The notes: generated by a model not told the origin, from the letters alone. A DNA stretch of 64,000 nt from Ypsolopha sequella (GCA_934047225.1 OW203985.1:3737501-3801500); one strand, 5' to 3'. Shown: positions 11,556 to 24,764, counted from the stretch's first letter. Numbers and translations are program-made.

Positions 11556-13534
11556 ATATCCCTCCGTTAAGTCACTGTATTATCTATACTGTGGCAAAGT
11601 ACAAATTTCAATAATAAAAAACTCCGTCCGTTTAGTACTATGTAGTAGATTTTTTCCCATTATTTCTGTGAACAAAAACACAGGATCTGAGCTATTTGAT
11701 AAAGAAAGAGTTTTCTTAGGATAAATTTTTGCTTTCTACGTTTCACTTTGCTATTTTAACTCAAGTCTGGATATCTGAAGTTAAAATTATGTGAGAAAAT
11801 TCTGTTCAGTTTTTGTTCTTTAGAATATGAATATTTAAATGTGTTGAATATAAAACAATTTGAGGCTTGGTCAAGAAATAAAACTTATAAAAACTCGACC
11901 TGACTTTATGGAAACAGCAACGAAAATAACGAATATTTAATGTTTTACCAGCAAAATCAATCAAATCATACAACAAATTTTCTTGTAAGGTCGCGTCAAA
12001 TTCTTGTCATGTTACCAAGATTTTATGGATCCAAAAATACTTATTACATAAACTGCACATAACTAGGTATTAAAACACTCTTTTGATACTATTAAAAACC
12101 TCGCCTATGTAGGGCTCGGTTTTTAAACTCACGCTCGTGTTTCAATAACCCTTAGTGCTACTATACAAATTGTACATGACAAGATTTGTTAATGCTAAAA
12201 AAACACACAAATTGTAGTGTGCTCGTTTATTAGCAAATCTGATGAATCTGATGATTTAGGATGCAATACATAGCAAAAAGAATACTAAGTAAGTCTTAAA
12301 TGGAAATAGCCTTTGAAAAATAGATCCGGAGTCGCTAGTCGGTGAGTCTCATGGGACAGGCAATTTGTTTGTGAGCCACCAAATTTGCAGTGCTTGCGTT
12401 TGCACTGCCATACATTAAACGTCAGCGAAAAAAAAAGTAGGGTTTGCATAACCGTTTTTCGTTTCGCTTACAACGGAAATGCAGGTATTAGAAGGGGTAT
12501 ACAAGAGTAGAGTAGAAAGTTGGGAAGGAGTAGCAGAAGATCAGAATACTATCCAAAATAAGTCGCAGAATAGTAGATAGTATGCCTACGATGGGCAGAT
12601 ATTAAGGGTAAGAGTACCGTTTGAAATTTATTTTTCTCAGAGAAATCGGGTTTTACATTTCTCGGATAAATTGTTTGTAATAAATTTTTCTATTTTGTTG
12701 AGTTTCCCACAAGATGGATAAATGAATACGTATAGAAGAATATGACGTGGTTGCCATTTTTATATGATAATAACTTAGACATCAAAATAAGGTTTTTTTA
12801 GCAACTACGATAAGTAGTGTTTTCTTTAATACTTGGCTCACTTTTTTACTCGTCTGAACGTTGTAATTAAAATATAATTTGCTCATTAGATTTTATAGAA
12901 CTTAAACAAGAGCAGAACAACGGACAAACATAAGTCCTATAAACATCATCCGCTTCGCTTACGATTACTGGCAAGGCAACGCTTAAAAGTTAGTTGCGTT
13001 GCGTGCTCCTGCCATTTTGTTTTGGAACGTTTTTTGGCGAAAGCTTTTAACTTTTATATAGCGCTTATACAGTATTTCAGCTGTGAAATTTTTAGTGTAC
13101 CTTTTGTGGTCAGACAGCTATAAAATGTTGCGGTCCAGTATGTCGTATAAACAAAGTTGATGTGGAGTGCCTGTCACAACCGATTTGTGGGTACCCTAAT
13201 TCATGTTTGTGTCATTTTCGACAAACTTCATAAAAATGATTATATCAATTTGTCATATGGATATGTAAAATTGAGTGATTGTCACTAAATTCAGATACCT
13301 ATATAAGGTGAAATTTATACAACCTCCCGAATTCATACTGGAGACTCGGTTAGTGATAAGGAACAATGTTTAACAACATTTAAAGAATATTTTTTTGCTC
13401 TCGTGCCGTACCTACTGCCTATACAAGAATTGTCGTATGTGTGCTATAAGACTTATCTGTGAAAAAAATTCAAGTTGTAGGGCCTTATTTATTTATTTTC
13501 GTAGTGAGCAAATTTGTATAAAATTGATTATATA
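11556..13534. other. Gene-less stretch
   Basis: About 2 kb of AT-rich DNA with no supported ORF. A weak relic of MITE unit 1 ('ttaaactcacgctcgtgttt') lies near 12123-12142. Confidence 0.4.
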
Positions 13535-13725
13535 AAGGGCAATAACTTTTTTTCGCGTTGAGTTAGAAGCCTGATGTTTTAACTTCTATAGGATGTATCA
13601 GCTATCTCTCACGGGGCCCGAGCAAAAGGGTCTTGAAAGACGGACATACAGACGGACAAACGGCCAACAAAGTGAAGTATAAGGGTTTCGTTTTCTAATT
13701 TTGACGTACGGAACCCTAAAAACAT
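13535..13725 (+). repeat. Dispersed repeat family 2
   Basis: Contains 'ttcgcgttgagttagaagc', 'gggcccgagcaaaagggtc', a GACG tract and ends 'gacgtacggaaccctaaaaa'. This is the best-preserved forward copy of the family. Confidence 0.6.
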
Positions 13726-14170
13726 GATTGAACGGAAAAGCAGGTTACAATTGTTTTAGTCGCTCTTTTATTTTCATTTATTCGTTACTTAATAGAACAA
13801 TCAGCATAATTTAAATCAAATGAATAATTAAATTAATATAATTGAAAATCGTAAAATAATTTAACGACAGAGTGGTACATATTTGTGTTAGGTAACGACC
13901 TCAAATGAGCCATTAAGAGATATTGACTACCCAATGGAGTGTCATAAGGTTTTAATATCTCGGGTTGGTAACGATTCGGCAAGCAAAAACATGAACGTTA
14001 AATGTCTATAAAAGCGAAGGCTTTAATTTTAGTTTAAGTGCTGTCAAAACTAAACAGAAGCTAAATCACTTAGGAAAAATTTTCAAGTTTGTTTGGGGAA
14101 ACAAGATCAGTTGGACTTTTTTATTCCAGACTTCACAGGAGTACTCCTATTTATAAATGAGTAAACATGT

Positions 14171-14610
14171 GTTTCAGGTTTTTTCAGAATTCAACCCCTA
14201 AAAGAGGGAAATAGGGTGACAAAGTCTGAAAATCAACATGGGTATCGTTTGTATGGTTTATCGGGCCGCTGATTACGAAAACAACAACGATTTTAAAATC
14301 CAACGTGGTGGACCTGAAAAAGGCTTTTCCAGAATCAACCCCTAAAAGGGGGAAATGGGGTGACAAAGTCTGAAAACCAACATGGGTATCGTTTGTATGG
14401 TTTATCGGGTCGCTGATTACGAAAACAACAACGATTTCTAAATCCAATGTAGTAGATGTGAAATACCATCATCCCCTGTTGGGGTGCGATGGGGTTGAAA
14501 TGTTTAAATGTGTAAATATCAACATGGGTGTCGTTTTTATTGTTTTTTGGGACGTTAATTACGAAAATGGCATCGATTTTGAAATTTAATATAGTGGACA
14601 TGAAAATTCG
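14171..14610 (+). repeat. Tandem repeat, ~143-bp unit, three copies
   Basis: The marker 'caacatgggtatcgtttgta' recurs at 14234 and 14378, with a diverged third copy at 14520, so the period is about 142-144 bp. The first two units are about 90% alike; the third is much more diverged. Open frames on the minus strand through it are by-products of the repetition. Confidence 0.75.
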
Positions 14611-14712
14611 TGAAAGTATGTGTGCCCGAGCAAATCGGCTGTAACAGACGGACAGACAGACAGCCATACAAGTGATCCTTTTAGGGTTTAATTTTTTTCC
14701 TTTTGAGGTATC
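14611..14712 (+). repeat. Dispersed repeat family 2 tail
   Basis: 'gtgtgcccgagcaaatcggc', a GACA tract and 'ttttgaggta' follow directly on the third tandem unit. This suggests the tandem units are the internal part of one element. Confidence 0.5.
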
Positions 14713-14726
14713 TGTCTATAAATCCA

Positions 14727-14837
14727 CAATCTATCTATCTGTCTATCTATCTGTCTATCTATCTATCTGTCTGTCTATCTATCTGTCTATCTATCTATCT
14801 ATCTAGCTGTCTATCTATCTATGTATATCTATCTATA
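14727..14837. repeat. (ATCT/GTCT)n microsatellite
   Basis: About 110 bp of ATCT units interrupted by GTCT. Confidence 0.9.
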
Positions 14838-14850
14838 TCCCAGCAAAATA

Positions 14851-15386
14851 TCTTTGGAACGGAAGGTGGTACATCCCTAGGGGTTGGGCCATGGGGTGCC
14901 AAAAAATGTTTTTTTTTTATCTCCGTATCTCCCAAACGGCTGGAGTTAGACCCATGTTGATGGTACTCTAAGAAAAGGGCTCGGCGAGATCTATATGACG
15001 GTAAATAAAAAGTAAAAAAAAAAATTGCCAAAATTTTGATCGGCCATACCTCCCGAACGGCTAATTGTAAGGAGTTTGAATTTCAACTATCGTGATCGGT
15101 CAAGCTAGGGCTACATGACCGAATAAAAAATTTGAATTTGACAGGTTTTGACAGTTTTTTGAAAGGTCAAAAAAAATATTCCGATTCGCATGAAACACTG
15201 TACCAAGGAGCATTTGGGGTCGAAGGCCGAGCAGGCCGCGTTCGTAGTCCAAGCATGCGAGTTTTTCAGTCGAGCACTACACCTTGACTCCCAGAGGGAG
15301 TGAGAGCACTTATTATGTTTGTTTCTGAAAAAAATCCAATTTGTTTCCTGTAGGCCACGCGGGCGAAGCCGCGGGCTGAAGCTAGT
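14851..15386 (+). mobile_element. Helitron-like 3' part, CTAGT end
   Basis: Ends with the hairpin-forming 'cacgcgggcgaagccgcggg' and CTAGT at 15382-15386, matching the CTRR-T rule for Helitron 3' ends. Internal blocks ('tctcccaaacggctggagtt', 'attcgcatgaaacactg') recur at 21500-22055 and 27470-28330. No Rep/helicase coding is present. Confidence 0.55.
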
Positions 15387-15925
15387 ATATATATATATCT
15401 ACTAATAATAAGTAGTAAAATATCGTGTCCGTATGTACATTGAATATTATTGTGAATTTTTAAATGAAATGAGTTGTTAGTAATATAAACCTATGGATTT
15501 GCCTAAATTATCTTTACAGATTTATGAGTTCATAATTTCTTTTATTCAATAGCTATTTCCATTGTTTGTTTCAGTTCAGAAATTGCTTTCCAGGTTTTAT
15601 ATCTACGTATTAAATTTTGTTATTATTTCCAGTTTGATTACAAAAATAAAATCTTCAAAGTCAGTTCGTCCTAAATGTCATCCATTTCCCTGATAAGATT
15701 CGTAATATCTTTTTACAGCTAAAGCTTTTTAAAATATTAAATTAACGTCGCTGTTAGCTTAATGTTGTCTTAATGGTACATTTTTTTTATACACTTTGGA
15801 TTTGTCACTCCTAAAAAATTGCAAAATATTTGTACTGAAAATTGAGTTTTCTTCAAATTCTGCGTAGAAACAGCAAATTTATAGTTATTGACCGATTATT
15901 AAACTGATAGCAAAAACTATTTTTT
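15387..15925. other. Gene-less stretch
   Basis: AT-rich; starts with a TA tract and a second Helitron-like start ('atatctactaataataagta'). Confidence 0.35.
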
Positions 15926-16045
15926 TTGTCGTTCTGTCTGTCTGTCTGTATGTATGTATTTATGTTCCGTTTTAACTCGAGAACCCCTCAACGGATTTGG
16001 TCGAGTATAAAGGCTACAATGGTGTTCATAAAATAACCACCAAGC
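15926..16045 (+). repeat. Transposon fragment related to 9480-9640
   Basis: A GTCT/TGTA tract followed by 'tatgttccgttttaactcga' and 'cccctcaacggatttg'. Confidence 0.4.
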
Positions 16046-16499
16046 CGAAAACGGGGCAAATATTGAATAAACGGGAGCTGAGCCGTAGGCGAAAGGCTGG
16101 TTTTGAATAAATTGATACCAGTTTGGGTCCCGACTCCCGATATTCGAAGTCAAAGACCGCGAAAGCGTAAAATATTTTGTATTAGAAATTCTGGTTGTTC
16201 TCGTAAACCGCTAGGGGCGCTGTACAAATTCTCATATAAAATAGCCTAGACTCATGCTAAGCCTACGATTAATTATGATGTTTTATGGTCTACTATGGTT
16301 TAAGGTTAATACGGGTACTGGCTGTAATTTTAGCAAATGAAAGCCAAAAACTAGTGATAAAGTCCACATGAACAACTTTCACTATAGATACAACACTTAA
16401 ATCACGAAAAATATTCAGGTGATCCATAAAAAACGTGGATTTAGGATCAAATGTTGTACATATGTTTTTCATGTTGGGAACGCCATTTTTATACAAATA

Positions 16500-16950
16500 T
16501 TACACCCTGTTTAAGGCAATATTTAAAAGTTTTAGCGTCCCTGTTACTCCATATGTGAAAAAACCCTCAGCGCGAGAGGGACGGCTTCAAGGAATCGAGC
16601 AAAAACTCGATTTTTCATTAATATAAAATGTACTAAAGGTGCTATCAAAATTTAGTTTAACCAGGTCCTAGATACTGTTAAAACCCATCTCATAAAATAT
16701 AATTGCAGTCCATATGTCATACCAAATTTTCAAACCAGGAAAATAGGTGTCGAAAAAGACCTCATTCCAATAAATATTTGTATCGAGGCAAATTGCTCCA
16801 ATCGCGTTTCGGTTTTAAAAAGTCCCTAGAAATAGGTTTCAAAAATAATATTATTTTATCAAAATAATACATCATTTGCTGAAGTAGATATGCAAGTTCT
16901 AAAAAAGTCGATTTATTTTTCCGTAGCGCCTTAACCTTTTCATTCCGAAT
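16500..16950 (+). repeat. Dispersed repeat shared with 8800-9165
   Basis: Shares 'agcgcgagagggacggctt' and 'cgatttttcattaatataaa' with the reverse complement of 8800-9165. Unclassified. Confidence 0.45.
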
Positions 16951-18210
16951 TTCTAAAAATTCTAAGTTGCTTTACATCAATTTTTGTGCATACCTACATT
17001 ACATTATAATTATAACAAAACAGATATAACTCATACTCATACTCATACTAATTTATACATAATTTATCATTACATGTCTAACATTTATTATTACATTATT
17101 ACAAAATTAAAGTAGGCCAGTAAGTTATATTCTTTATTTCAATTATTATACAACAGCTAAGAATCACTTTGATTTTTACGAAAAAAACTCCACGTTTCGG
17201 TCTAGCTTAAGAGTCCGGCTGAGGATGCATAGCTCACACAAAGGGAATACCAAAATCATTTTTAGTGAAGATACTTAATGTTTATTTATTCCGATTGGGT
17301 CACAGAATATTGAGTTTCCTGAATGTCTATTTTATATGAACACTATGAATATACTATATAGGACTATTTATATAGCATTATTATGTATATAGGATTTCTA
17401 ATTTCCATAGAAAAGATTTGTTTCATATTTTATGTTTAAATCAGTGTTCTTATAAAATGGATATTTGGGAACCTATATTATGTAATTACTCAACATGATT
17501 TGGTTGGATTTTTTTTTCATGTAGATTATTATAGTGGTAAAAAAAGAAAAATTTTGCATGTTTTCTTGGAAAATTCAAAATTTTTTTTTTCAATATTTTT
17601 GATTTGGCCATAAACGAGAAGTAGGCTTTAGAAAGTACCCATGTGGCGATACTAAGCCTCTTAAGAGGCAGGTAGCCACCAACGACCTTATGTCGATCTG
17701 TGTCGGTTTACAAATATCAGCGCGCATTGCATTACAGCGAGCAATACTTTTATTTGTGTGCAAGAAACACACAAATACCATTATCGGTTTCAAAGAAATA
17801 TCCAATTTTGGTCAAAAACAGCTTGACTTTCATGCTGTTTTTTATACGCGAGAATAATTTCCTACAATAAAGTTGGTCTTTAGGGTTAAAATAACACTAC
17901 ACAATATTTATAAATAAAATGATGCGTGGCCGAACTTTTACGGACTCGAACGAGGCAATACTAGAATTTGAACGACTTTTCTTGACCTTCCTCAGAACGC
18001 ATTTTTTAAATGTTTTGAGGATTGGTTTTCTAGAATGAGGCGATGTATTGAACTTGGAGGAGTATATTTTGAAAAATATTAAATTAATTTAGAAAAAAAA
18101 AATAGTTTTTACTTAACTACAAATTTTCGTAGTAAACCTCGTAGATATAAAATCTGATATCCTAAGCACCTTTTAAATAAAATAATTTAAAGGTAAAGTT
18201 ACCTTTTTTA
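16951..18210. other. Gene-less stretch
   Basis: AT-rich, no supported coding region. The 71-codon minus frame at 17590-17805 has no recognisable feature. Confidence 0.4.
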
Positions 18211-18440
18211 GCCGCCTTTGTGATTAGTGGTTACAGTACTCGACTACTAGTCGGCAGGTCGCAAAGTGAAATCCCGTGGGCGCACATGTTTTGTGTTAAC
18301 AGGTTCACAGGGCACGGTAACCTAGGGTTTCATTTTGTGCCCGAAAGAGGGCGAAAAGGCTCACCATCTATCACGCTGGGACTTATTAAGTACTCGGTAT
18401 TTTTAAAAACAGTGAAAGAGTACCTTTCAATTTCATAAGT
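18211..18440 (+). repeat. tRNA-derived SINE, degraded
   Basis: Head 'gattagtggttacagtactc' and 'ggtcgcaaagtgaaatcccg' (A- and B-box regions), then 'gtgcccgaaagagggcgaaa' and 'tcacgctgggac'. The tail is lost. Confidence 0.5.
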
Positions 18441-19235
18441 ATCTGTAGATAGCACAATATTTATTTTCACTATTGTTATGTATTTTTATTTTATTTATTG
18501 TAAATATTATGTTTATTGTTTAAATAGTTACTTAATTATTATTTATGTAGGTATATTGTAGTTATTTATAATCAAAGGGGGTAAGTATATTAACATATTT
18601 TAGTGTACACGTATGTATGTCTGCTTTTTATTATGGCTTCTATTTATCAATCCGGGTTTTCTGGAAGAAATCTCTTTTTAGAGATAATCTTGCCTTTGTA
18701 AATGCTATCTCTTAGTACAATGTGCAAACAGTATGTTTTTTTGTGTAGAATAAAGAATACGATAGTGAACATTAATATTAAAGGGCTAATATCGCCAAAT
18801 GGGTTCTATCTAAAGACTACTCCTCGTTTCATGGCCAAACCTAAGCTTTTAGAAAAAAATATGTACATGAATTATCAACTCTATAACAAAATATGCAACA
18901 TTTTCCTTTTTCACACCACCAAAAGTTCTATATATTTTTTTTTTACCGAAAACTGTTTTTTTGGCTTGAATTCCCTACTGCATCTAAGCGGCTTGGTCGA
19001 ATTAATTAATGCTTTTAGTAATAAGTAAACTAGATAGCTATAGACATAACATAGTATTATTCAATCGAACAATCACGCCCATGTGAAAAGTATATTTTCT
19101 CCTATTTCACCCTATCAAGGACGCAGCGAGCGTCGTAACAGCCACTTTGCATTGCGCGCTGATATGAACGTTATTTCAATGTCATTTCCGTCGATATTCG
19201 CACCAACAAACATCGAGCTGTTAATTTGGCGACAC
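18441..19235. other. Gene-less stretch
   Basis: AT-rich. The 108-codon plus frame at 18702-19028 has no family motif. Confidence 0.35.
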
Positions 19236-19347
19236 TAATCGCCGTAATCGTCGGTGAAACAGTGTGTGGACTGAGACTTGTATTTCATAGTCCATACTCG
19301 GAAACACATCTCTGACACCTCCTCGGGGATTCATGTCGTGACGATAT
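19236..19347 (+). repeat. SINE tail
   Basis: 'gtaatcgtcggtgaaacagt' through 'cggggattcatgtcgtgacg'. Its end abuts the TA target site of the next element. Confidence 0.6.
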
Positions 19348-19349
19348 AC

Positions 19350-19967
19350 AGTGTGTCCCTCGTACAAGTGCACATCCGAAAGTGGGTGAAACTAGATCTA
19401 AATATATCGACAAAACAAAGAAAAAAATTTTTTTGATTTGTTTTTAATCTTGAAAAAATACTCCACCTGGGTATCTTTGTATGGGACGCGAGCGCAGTGC
19501 CTTTGCCTTTGGTTAACCGCTCGTAGAAAATATTGTATTTATGATAGAACGTTGTATTTTTTTGTTAGAAAGATAATGGAATAGGCAATGATAAATAGGA
19601 ATAAAAGTATAGTGAAACGGGGACATAATTTTGAAAAAATTTAGTATTACTGAAAAAAAAGACGGGAAAATTAAAGAAATAATCTTTTAGGATATTATTT
19701 TTATGGTAATGGTAGTTGATTATGTTTTGTTATTATTTGGTATGCACCGTCTTTTCTTAAGGATTCAAACAGTTTTATTTCATTGCATTACTCGCGATAG
19801 ATAAAAAGTTATGACATATTTTAAACATAGTCTCCATGGTAGGCAAAAAATAATTTAAAACGTAAATTTATAAAAAAAGATTTTCCAAAAAAAAAAATTT
19901 TTTTTTGTCGCTAAAGTGATCTAGTTTCACCCCTTTTTGGATGTGCACTTGTACGTGAGACACACTG
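19350..19967. mobile_element. 618-bp TA-flanked DNA element (Tc1/mariner-like, non-autonomous)
   Basis: The left end (19350 on: cagtgtgtcc, then 'cgtacaagtgcacatcc') and the inverse right end at 19967 match over about 50 bp with few differences, and both continue into 'gtgaaactagatc'. TA lies directly outside both ends (19348-19349, 19968-19969). No transposase is encoded; the interior is AT-rich. Superfamily is inferred from the TA duplication. Confidence 0.7.
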
Positions 19968-19969
19968 TA

Positions 19970-21044
19970 TATGTAAACTTGTTGTGTATAATATAGAAGA
20001 ACATATTTTCAACATAAGGAATGAGAAACAACTCATTTTCTTGAAAAGTTCTCTGATGTATGAGCCTCCGGTTTCCGCGACCAAACTTCATTTCCTATGC
20101 ATGGCCGACAAAGTTGTACGCCACGAACCTTTAGTAAAATACGGCAAAATTCAAAAAATATGCACATTTTTATTCATAATTCAGAATAGGCTAGAAATAT
20201 ATCAAACAAACGAAGTAGTAAATATTAATGGAAAAAGTTTTAACCACTTAATATTGGACTTTCGGACGTGACTTACTAATGCTTAAAAACATACTGTCAA
20301 ACAAGGAATAAATTACATAGTTACTTGATTAGTATAATCATCTCAAGCACTCCATTTAAGCAATCAGAGACAAAACAAACAACAATTAACAAAACTTTAG
20401 CACTTAAGGTCCAGCCAGACTACTCCAGACATGCAGCGATCTATGTAGACATAGCATTAAGCTCTTAGTCGACCGACATTATTTCAAACCACGAAAAGAC
20501 AAAGGTCATTAGCCTCTATATGAACGCATTAGGTAAGAGCTTAAGATGATCCCACTTCTGATGTAGCGACAGAATATCGCGCTATAGAGATTTGTCTTCT
20601 GGACATTCTATTCATCATGACAAACATCTCTGGTGGATTCTTGCTTTAGAGTAAATTGGATGTCTTACTCCGACGTTTCTGGATTTATAGATAGTTCACT
20701 GCTTCGATTGTTTAAGATAAGTCGTTCAAATGGATGCTTTAAGTTGAATTTGAAGCACTGAATAAAATGATAAGCAAATATACAATACCAAAGAAAGAAA
20801 GAAAGAACGGAATTTATTGCCAAAAAAAATATTGTAAAAATAAAAATAAAACAAAAATATTATAATACTAACTTAAATTCTAACAAATTAACCAAGAAGG
20901 CAAGTAACTTACAAAATATGAATTACCTATAAGTAAAGTGTTACATGGTTAACCATACATTAAACAGCTTTTGTTTAGCAAAAGGTGGCCCGCTCAGCAT
21001 TTGCTGTCGGAAACTTGTCGAGAGTTCCTACAGCGCTGAATTAA
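19970..21044. other. Gene-less stretch
   Basis: A 95-codon frame (19984-20271) begins at GTG, has no domain signature and is not called. An AAAG microsatellite lies at about 20793-20811. Confidence 0.35.
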
Positions 21045-21260
21045 ATTTTTTTTTAGGGTTCCGAACCTCAAAATTAAAAAACAAATCATTATACTAGGTA
21101 GGTTCAGTTTGTTGTCTGTCTGTCTGTCTGTCCGTCTGCCTGTCTGTCCATCTGTCAAGACCCTTTTGCTTGGGGCCCGTGTGAGATATCAAATTGAAAC
21201 TGATACCTATTACAGAACACAAGGCGCTGGCGAAAAAAAGTTATTGCCCTTTTTATAATC
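21045..21260 (-). repeat. Dispersed repeat family 2
   Basis: Reverse copy: 'tttagggttccgaacctcaa', a long GTCT tract at 21113-21156, 'agacccttttgcttggggcc' and 'gcgaaaaaaagttattgcc'. Confidence 0.6.
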
Positions 21261-21499
21261 AACTAGTGGTTTGCGTGGTGCCCGCGTGTCTGGTATATGT
21301 AGCTTTGTAGTTAAAACTTTTTCGTTTTCATGAGGTAAGAGTGGTTTGCGAGTTAAAAATACGTGTGGAAACAGAAATCTAATTTTACTTAATTAATAAA
21401 TGAAATCCGTGTTTAATAGTTGTGTTTAATAGTTGTGTCAAAAAATGTCGTCGGTTATCATCAGGTGTCATCGTTGTCATTGTTTCTATAATAAACAAG

Positions 21500-22055
21500 T
21501 AGAAGTACGTGTGGAAAACGAGGTTTAAGCGAATCGGACGACTTTTCGCAAATGCCATACTTTGACAGCTGTCAAATATCAAAAACTGTCATCAGTCTGA
21601 ATGTCAAAACACGGGAAGTCTAACATCGTCTGTTTTGGAGATATAACCAATCAAAGTTCTGCTGAAAATCTCTCAAAATCCCTGTCAGTTGACAAAAACT
21701 GTCAAATTTACATACAGCACCGTTATCAGCGACCCCGAATGCCTCTTGATATCGAGCTTCATGTGAATCGGACCACTTTTTAGGACATGTCAAAAAACTG
21801 TCAAATGTCAAATTTTTTTTTAGTCTTGTATTCCCTTAGATACAGATCCCTACAGTCTAAACAAGAATTCTCTATGACCAACCGGTAAGGAGATATGGGC
21901 AATCAAAATTTTGGCAACGTTTTTTTTTTAATTTTTTTTTATTCAAGTAGATCTTGTCAAGCCCTTTTCTGAAAGTAAACTCGAAGCCTCAAGTATCAGT
22001 TTCAACTTGATATCTAACACGGGGCCCGAACAAAAGGAAACTTTTAAAGGTTCTA
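21500..22055 (+). repeat. Helitron-associated repeat ('ctgtcaaatgtcaaat')
   Basis: Repeated TGTCAAA motifs, 'gaatcggacgacttttcgca'-like blocks and the 'agatcttgtcaagcccttttc' block also occur at 27520-27740 and 14985-15180. No coding. Confidence 0.4.
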
Positions 22056-24325
22056 TATATGTGTTGTTTAGTATGTAAATATATCTTAAACAATAAAAAT
22101 ATATATATTTTATTATTAAGTCAACATTAGATTTTATTATAATCTTAAATTGTCCAAGTACTTCAGATGATAACGGCTTGTACTAGGAAACAAATTTTGA
22201 CTATTAATAATTAGTGGGCTTCTCTTTAACAGAATTTTATGTCATTTATGTTATATGAGGATTGTAAGGACCTAATAATATACAGTGTGACTGTATGTTG
22301 ATGAATAACCGCATCCAAAATTCCATTTCTGTCTCCTGTAATTCACAGTACATACCACTGTCGTTGTCAGAAGCTGCACTAAGATGAATGTTGCAGTCTG
22401 GGACCAAGTCCAGAATATTCTGTCTACTCTTCGCCTTTAAATGGATACGAAAATTATGCAGTACAGGTGACTCTTTTTTCAATTGCTAATACCTTAGTAG
22501 AGAAGAGTAACACTATTATGAAACTAAATCTTGTTTATGTAAACACATAAAATTTGTGGTTTTACAAAATGTACTATTAACACCTCAAATACAGTGCCTG
22601 ATGATGTCGTAAAACGACGAAACTGGTAGCAAACCCTTAAAAGGTAATTAAGCATAATTATATTTGTGGAACCGAGTACCAAGAAGTTTTATTTAAAATA
22701 GCGCGATTACAGCCGTTCCTGTTACGATCACTAAGAAACACGCGCTCACGAAAAACTGCGTTTTTATTTAATAACCCAAGGCCCAACCCAATTATTACAT
22801 AATTTTTAGATGGTTAAACGGGGTTATTGGTCTTATTTCAATACAAATTTCAAGGCTGTATAATTTAAGGAAGGCCCTATAGCAATCGAAAACATGGAAT
22901 TTCGAGGTAACTTCGTAATTTTTTTCCACCGAGCTTTTGCATTTTTTCTAAGATGTGTAAATCAGCCCTGTCTACCTATATTATTATCTATTATTATTTT
23001 TATTAAACCTATTGACCAAGTTACACAATGTGAAATGGTCATTTAAAGTTGTGCATCTGACCTTTGAGATGGCTCCCTGGATTATGTACTCAACTAGCAA
23101 CCTTCTACACATACATAGATATATATTATATATTGTGTATTGGGGCCATAAACATTTGTAACGGTGTAACTTCTAACCATGAAAGTCTGGACTTGGACTT
23201 GACCATTGAATTTAGATATATTCATATTGTGTTTGCACCGATACCATGTTATTGATATCGATTTTTTATTAATAATTTAGGTTAATATGTTATTATTTAC
23301 TTGGTTTATGATATCTCAAGCCATGAAAGGTAGGGATAAGAAAAAAATACACACATACAGATGCTTATTAGAATATAAAAATTTCAAAACAGCAAAAATT
23401 TCAAAATAGTTATAAATGTTGATGTTTTAATTTACAGAAACCAATGAAAACTTTGCATTGGCAACATACACAATACCTATACATAGGTAATAAGGTTTAT
23501 TAAAATTTCAAAAGTTATGAATTGAAAAAAAGTTGAAATTCTAATTTACAGAAACCAATGGTAAATTTGCGATGGTAGCATACACAGTACATATGTAACA
23601 AGGTTTCGTTTGTGAATTTTTAATTTAAGTGTTCCGTTTCGATTAATTAGAAAAAGGCCGGTTTTTCACAATACGGCTGAGAAACCGCTCTTAATGTCAG
23701 GGAAATAAAGCAAAGAGTACGTGAACATTTTTAGCAAACAAGGCTGTGTTGTGTAGGTAGAGGTAGCTACAAGGAACTAATCACACTAATTGAATTTTGT
23801 GCAGCGCTCACACTTCGTGCTTCGAATTTAGCTAATTCTTTTTGTATTTCAGTCGCTATCTAATGCTTTATACTCTTTTTGCGTGTGATAGCTATTTCAA
23901 TCTAGTTTGTGTGAAAGTATTTGATATTAAAAACAAATTTTATTGAAACAAATTAATACTTAAATAACATTAAAATACTTAAAAACCTACCTACAAAATA
24001 AAACTAAAACAATATTCGGCACGACATGCAGAGGTCTTTTATAAGTATGGACTGGGTAAAGCAAGTTTTAGTTCACATAGGTACATCCACTTTTTGCCCA
24101 TGATTATAGCTTGTCAGCGGGTTCAGACATAAACCATTCGAAGGCTCTACAGGACTTGAAACCGAGACCCCCTGATTAGAGGTTGATACGTTCAAACCAC
24201 CAGTCCAGAGGGGCGGTCAATGATTTTAAACAAACAATAAAAAATAATAAATTATACAGCAGCACAGAAAACCATTTCGCTATACAATTGAAATAGTTAG
24301 CTGAAATTAAAATTAATACAAATAT
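22056..24325. other. Gene-less stretch with a weak ORF and a short tandem repeat
   Basis: A 78-codon minus frame (22246-22482) has normal-looking composition but no family match and no clean acceptor. Near 22587-22640 a 'gtcgtaaaacgacgaaactgg' tail motif suggests a LINE/Penelope remnant. Two copies of a roughly 65-bp piece ('tttacagaaaccaatg' start) lie at 23432-23500 and 23547-23610. Confidence 0.35.
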
Positions 24326-24640
24326 AAATATATCGTCACGACATGAATCCCTGAGGGGGTGTCAGAGCTGTTCCGAGTGTGAACTGTGAAATGCAAGTCA
24401 CAGTCCACACTCGATACACCCGCATTTCAACGACAATTATTACGTCCCAACGTGATGGGTTGTGACCTCTATCGCCGTAATTCGAGCACAAATACTCGCT
24501 TTTCAGGGAATGCAGGTTTCCTTACGATATTTTCCTTCACCATATGCCCGACCAGGGATCGAACCTGGATCTCAAAATTGAGAGGCCAGCGTTCTACCCC
24601 TGAGCCACAGATTATATAGTAGCCTGAGCTACGGCCGCCT
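24326..24640 (-). repeat. tRNA-derived SINE, near-complete
   Basis: On the minus strand the head reads 'gtggctcaggggtagaacgc' (A box) then 'aggttcgatccctggtc' (B box), followed by the body and the tail 'ggggattcatgtcgtgacga' ending at about 24330. Internal pol III promoter boxes and the shared tail make this a SINE rather than a tRNA gene. It resembles SINEs described from noctuid moths; the exact family is not checked. Confidence 0.8.
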
Positions 24641-24764
24641 TAAAAACTGATTAAAAACTTGAATAATATATTAATTTTTTCTATCAAGAAGAAATCTGTC
24701 AGCTATCACGTTCGCAGTATTTCCGACATAAGCAAATTTACAATTTTTAAATAAGACTTATATA

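Noticed and set aside
14703..14960. Open frame rich in Ile/Tyr/Leu/Ser repeats
   Set aside because: Translation of the (ATCT)n microsatellite.
19984..20271. 95-codon open frame next to the TA-element
   Set aside because: Starts at GTG, AT-rich, no motif, no splice context; cannot be told from chance.
24540..24615. tRNA-like segment with A and B boxes as a true tRNA gene
   Set aside because: It is fused to a body and tail found in many dispersed copies; the cloverleaf is poor. It is a SINE head.
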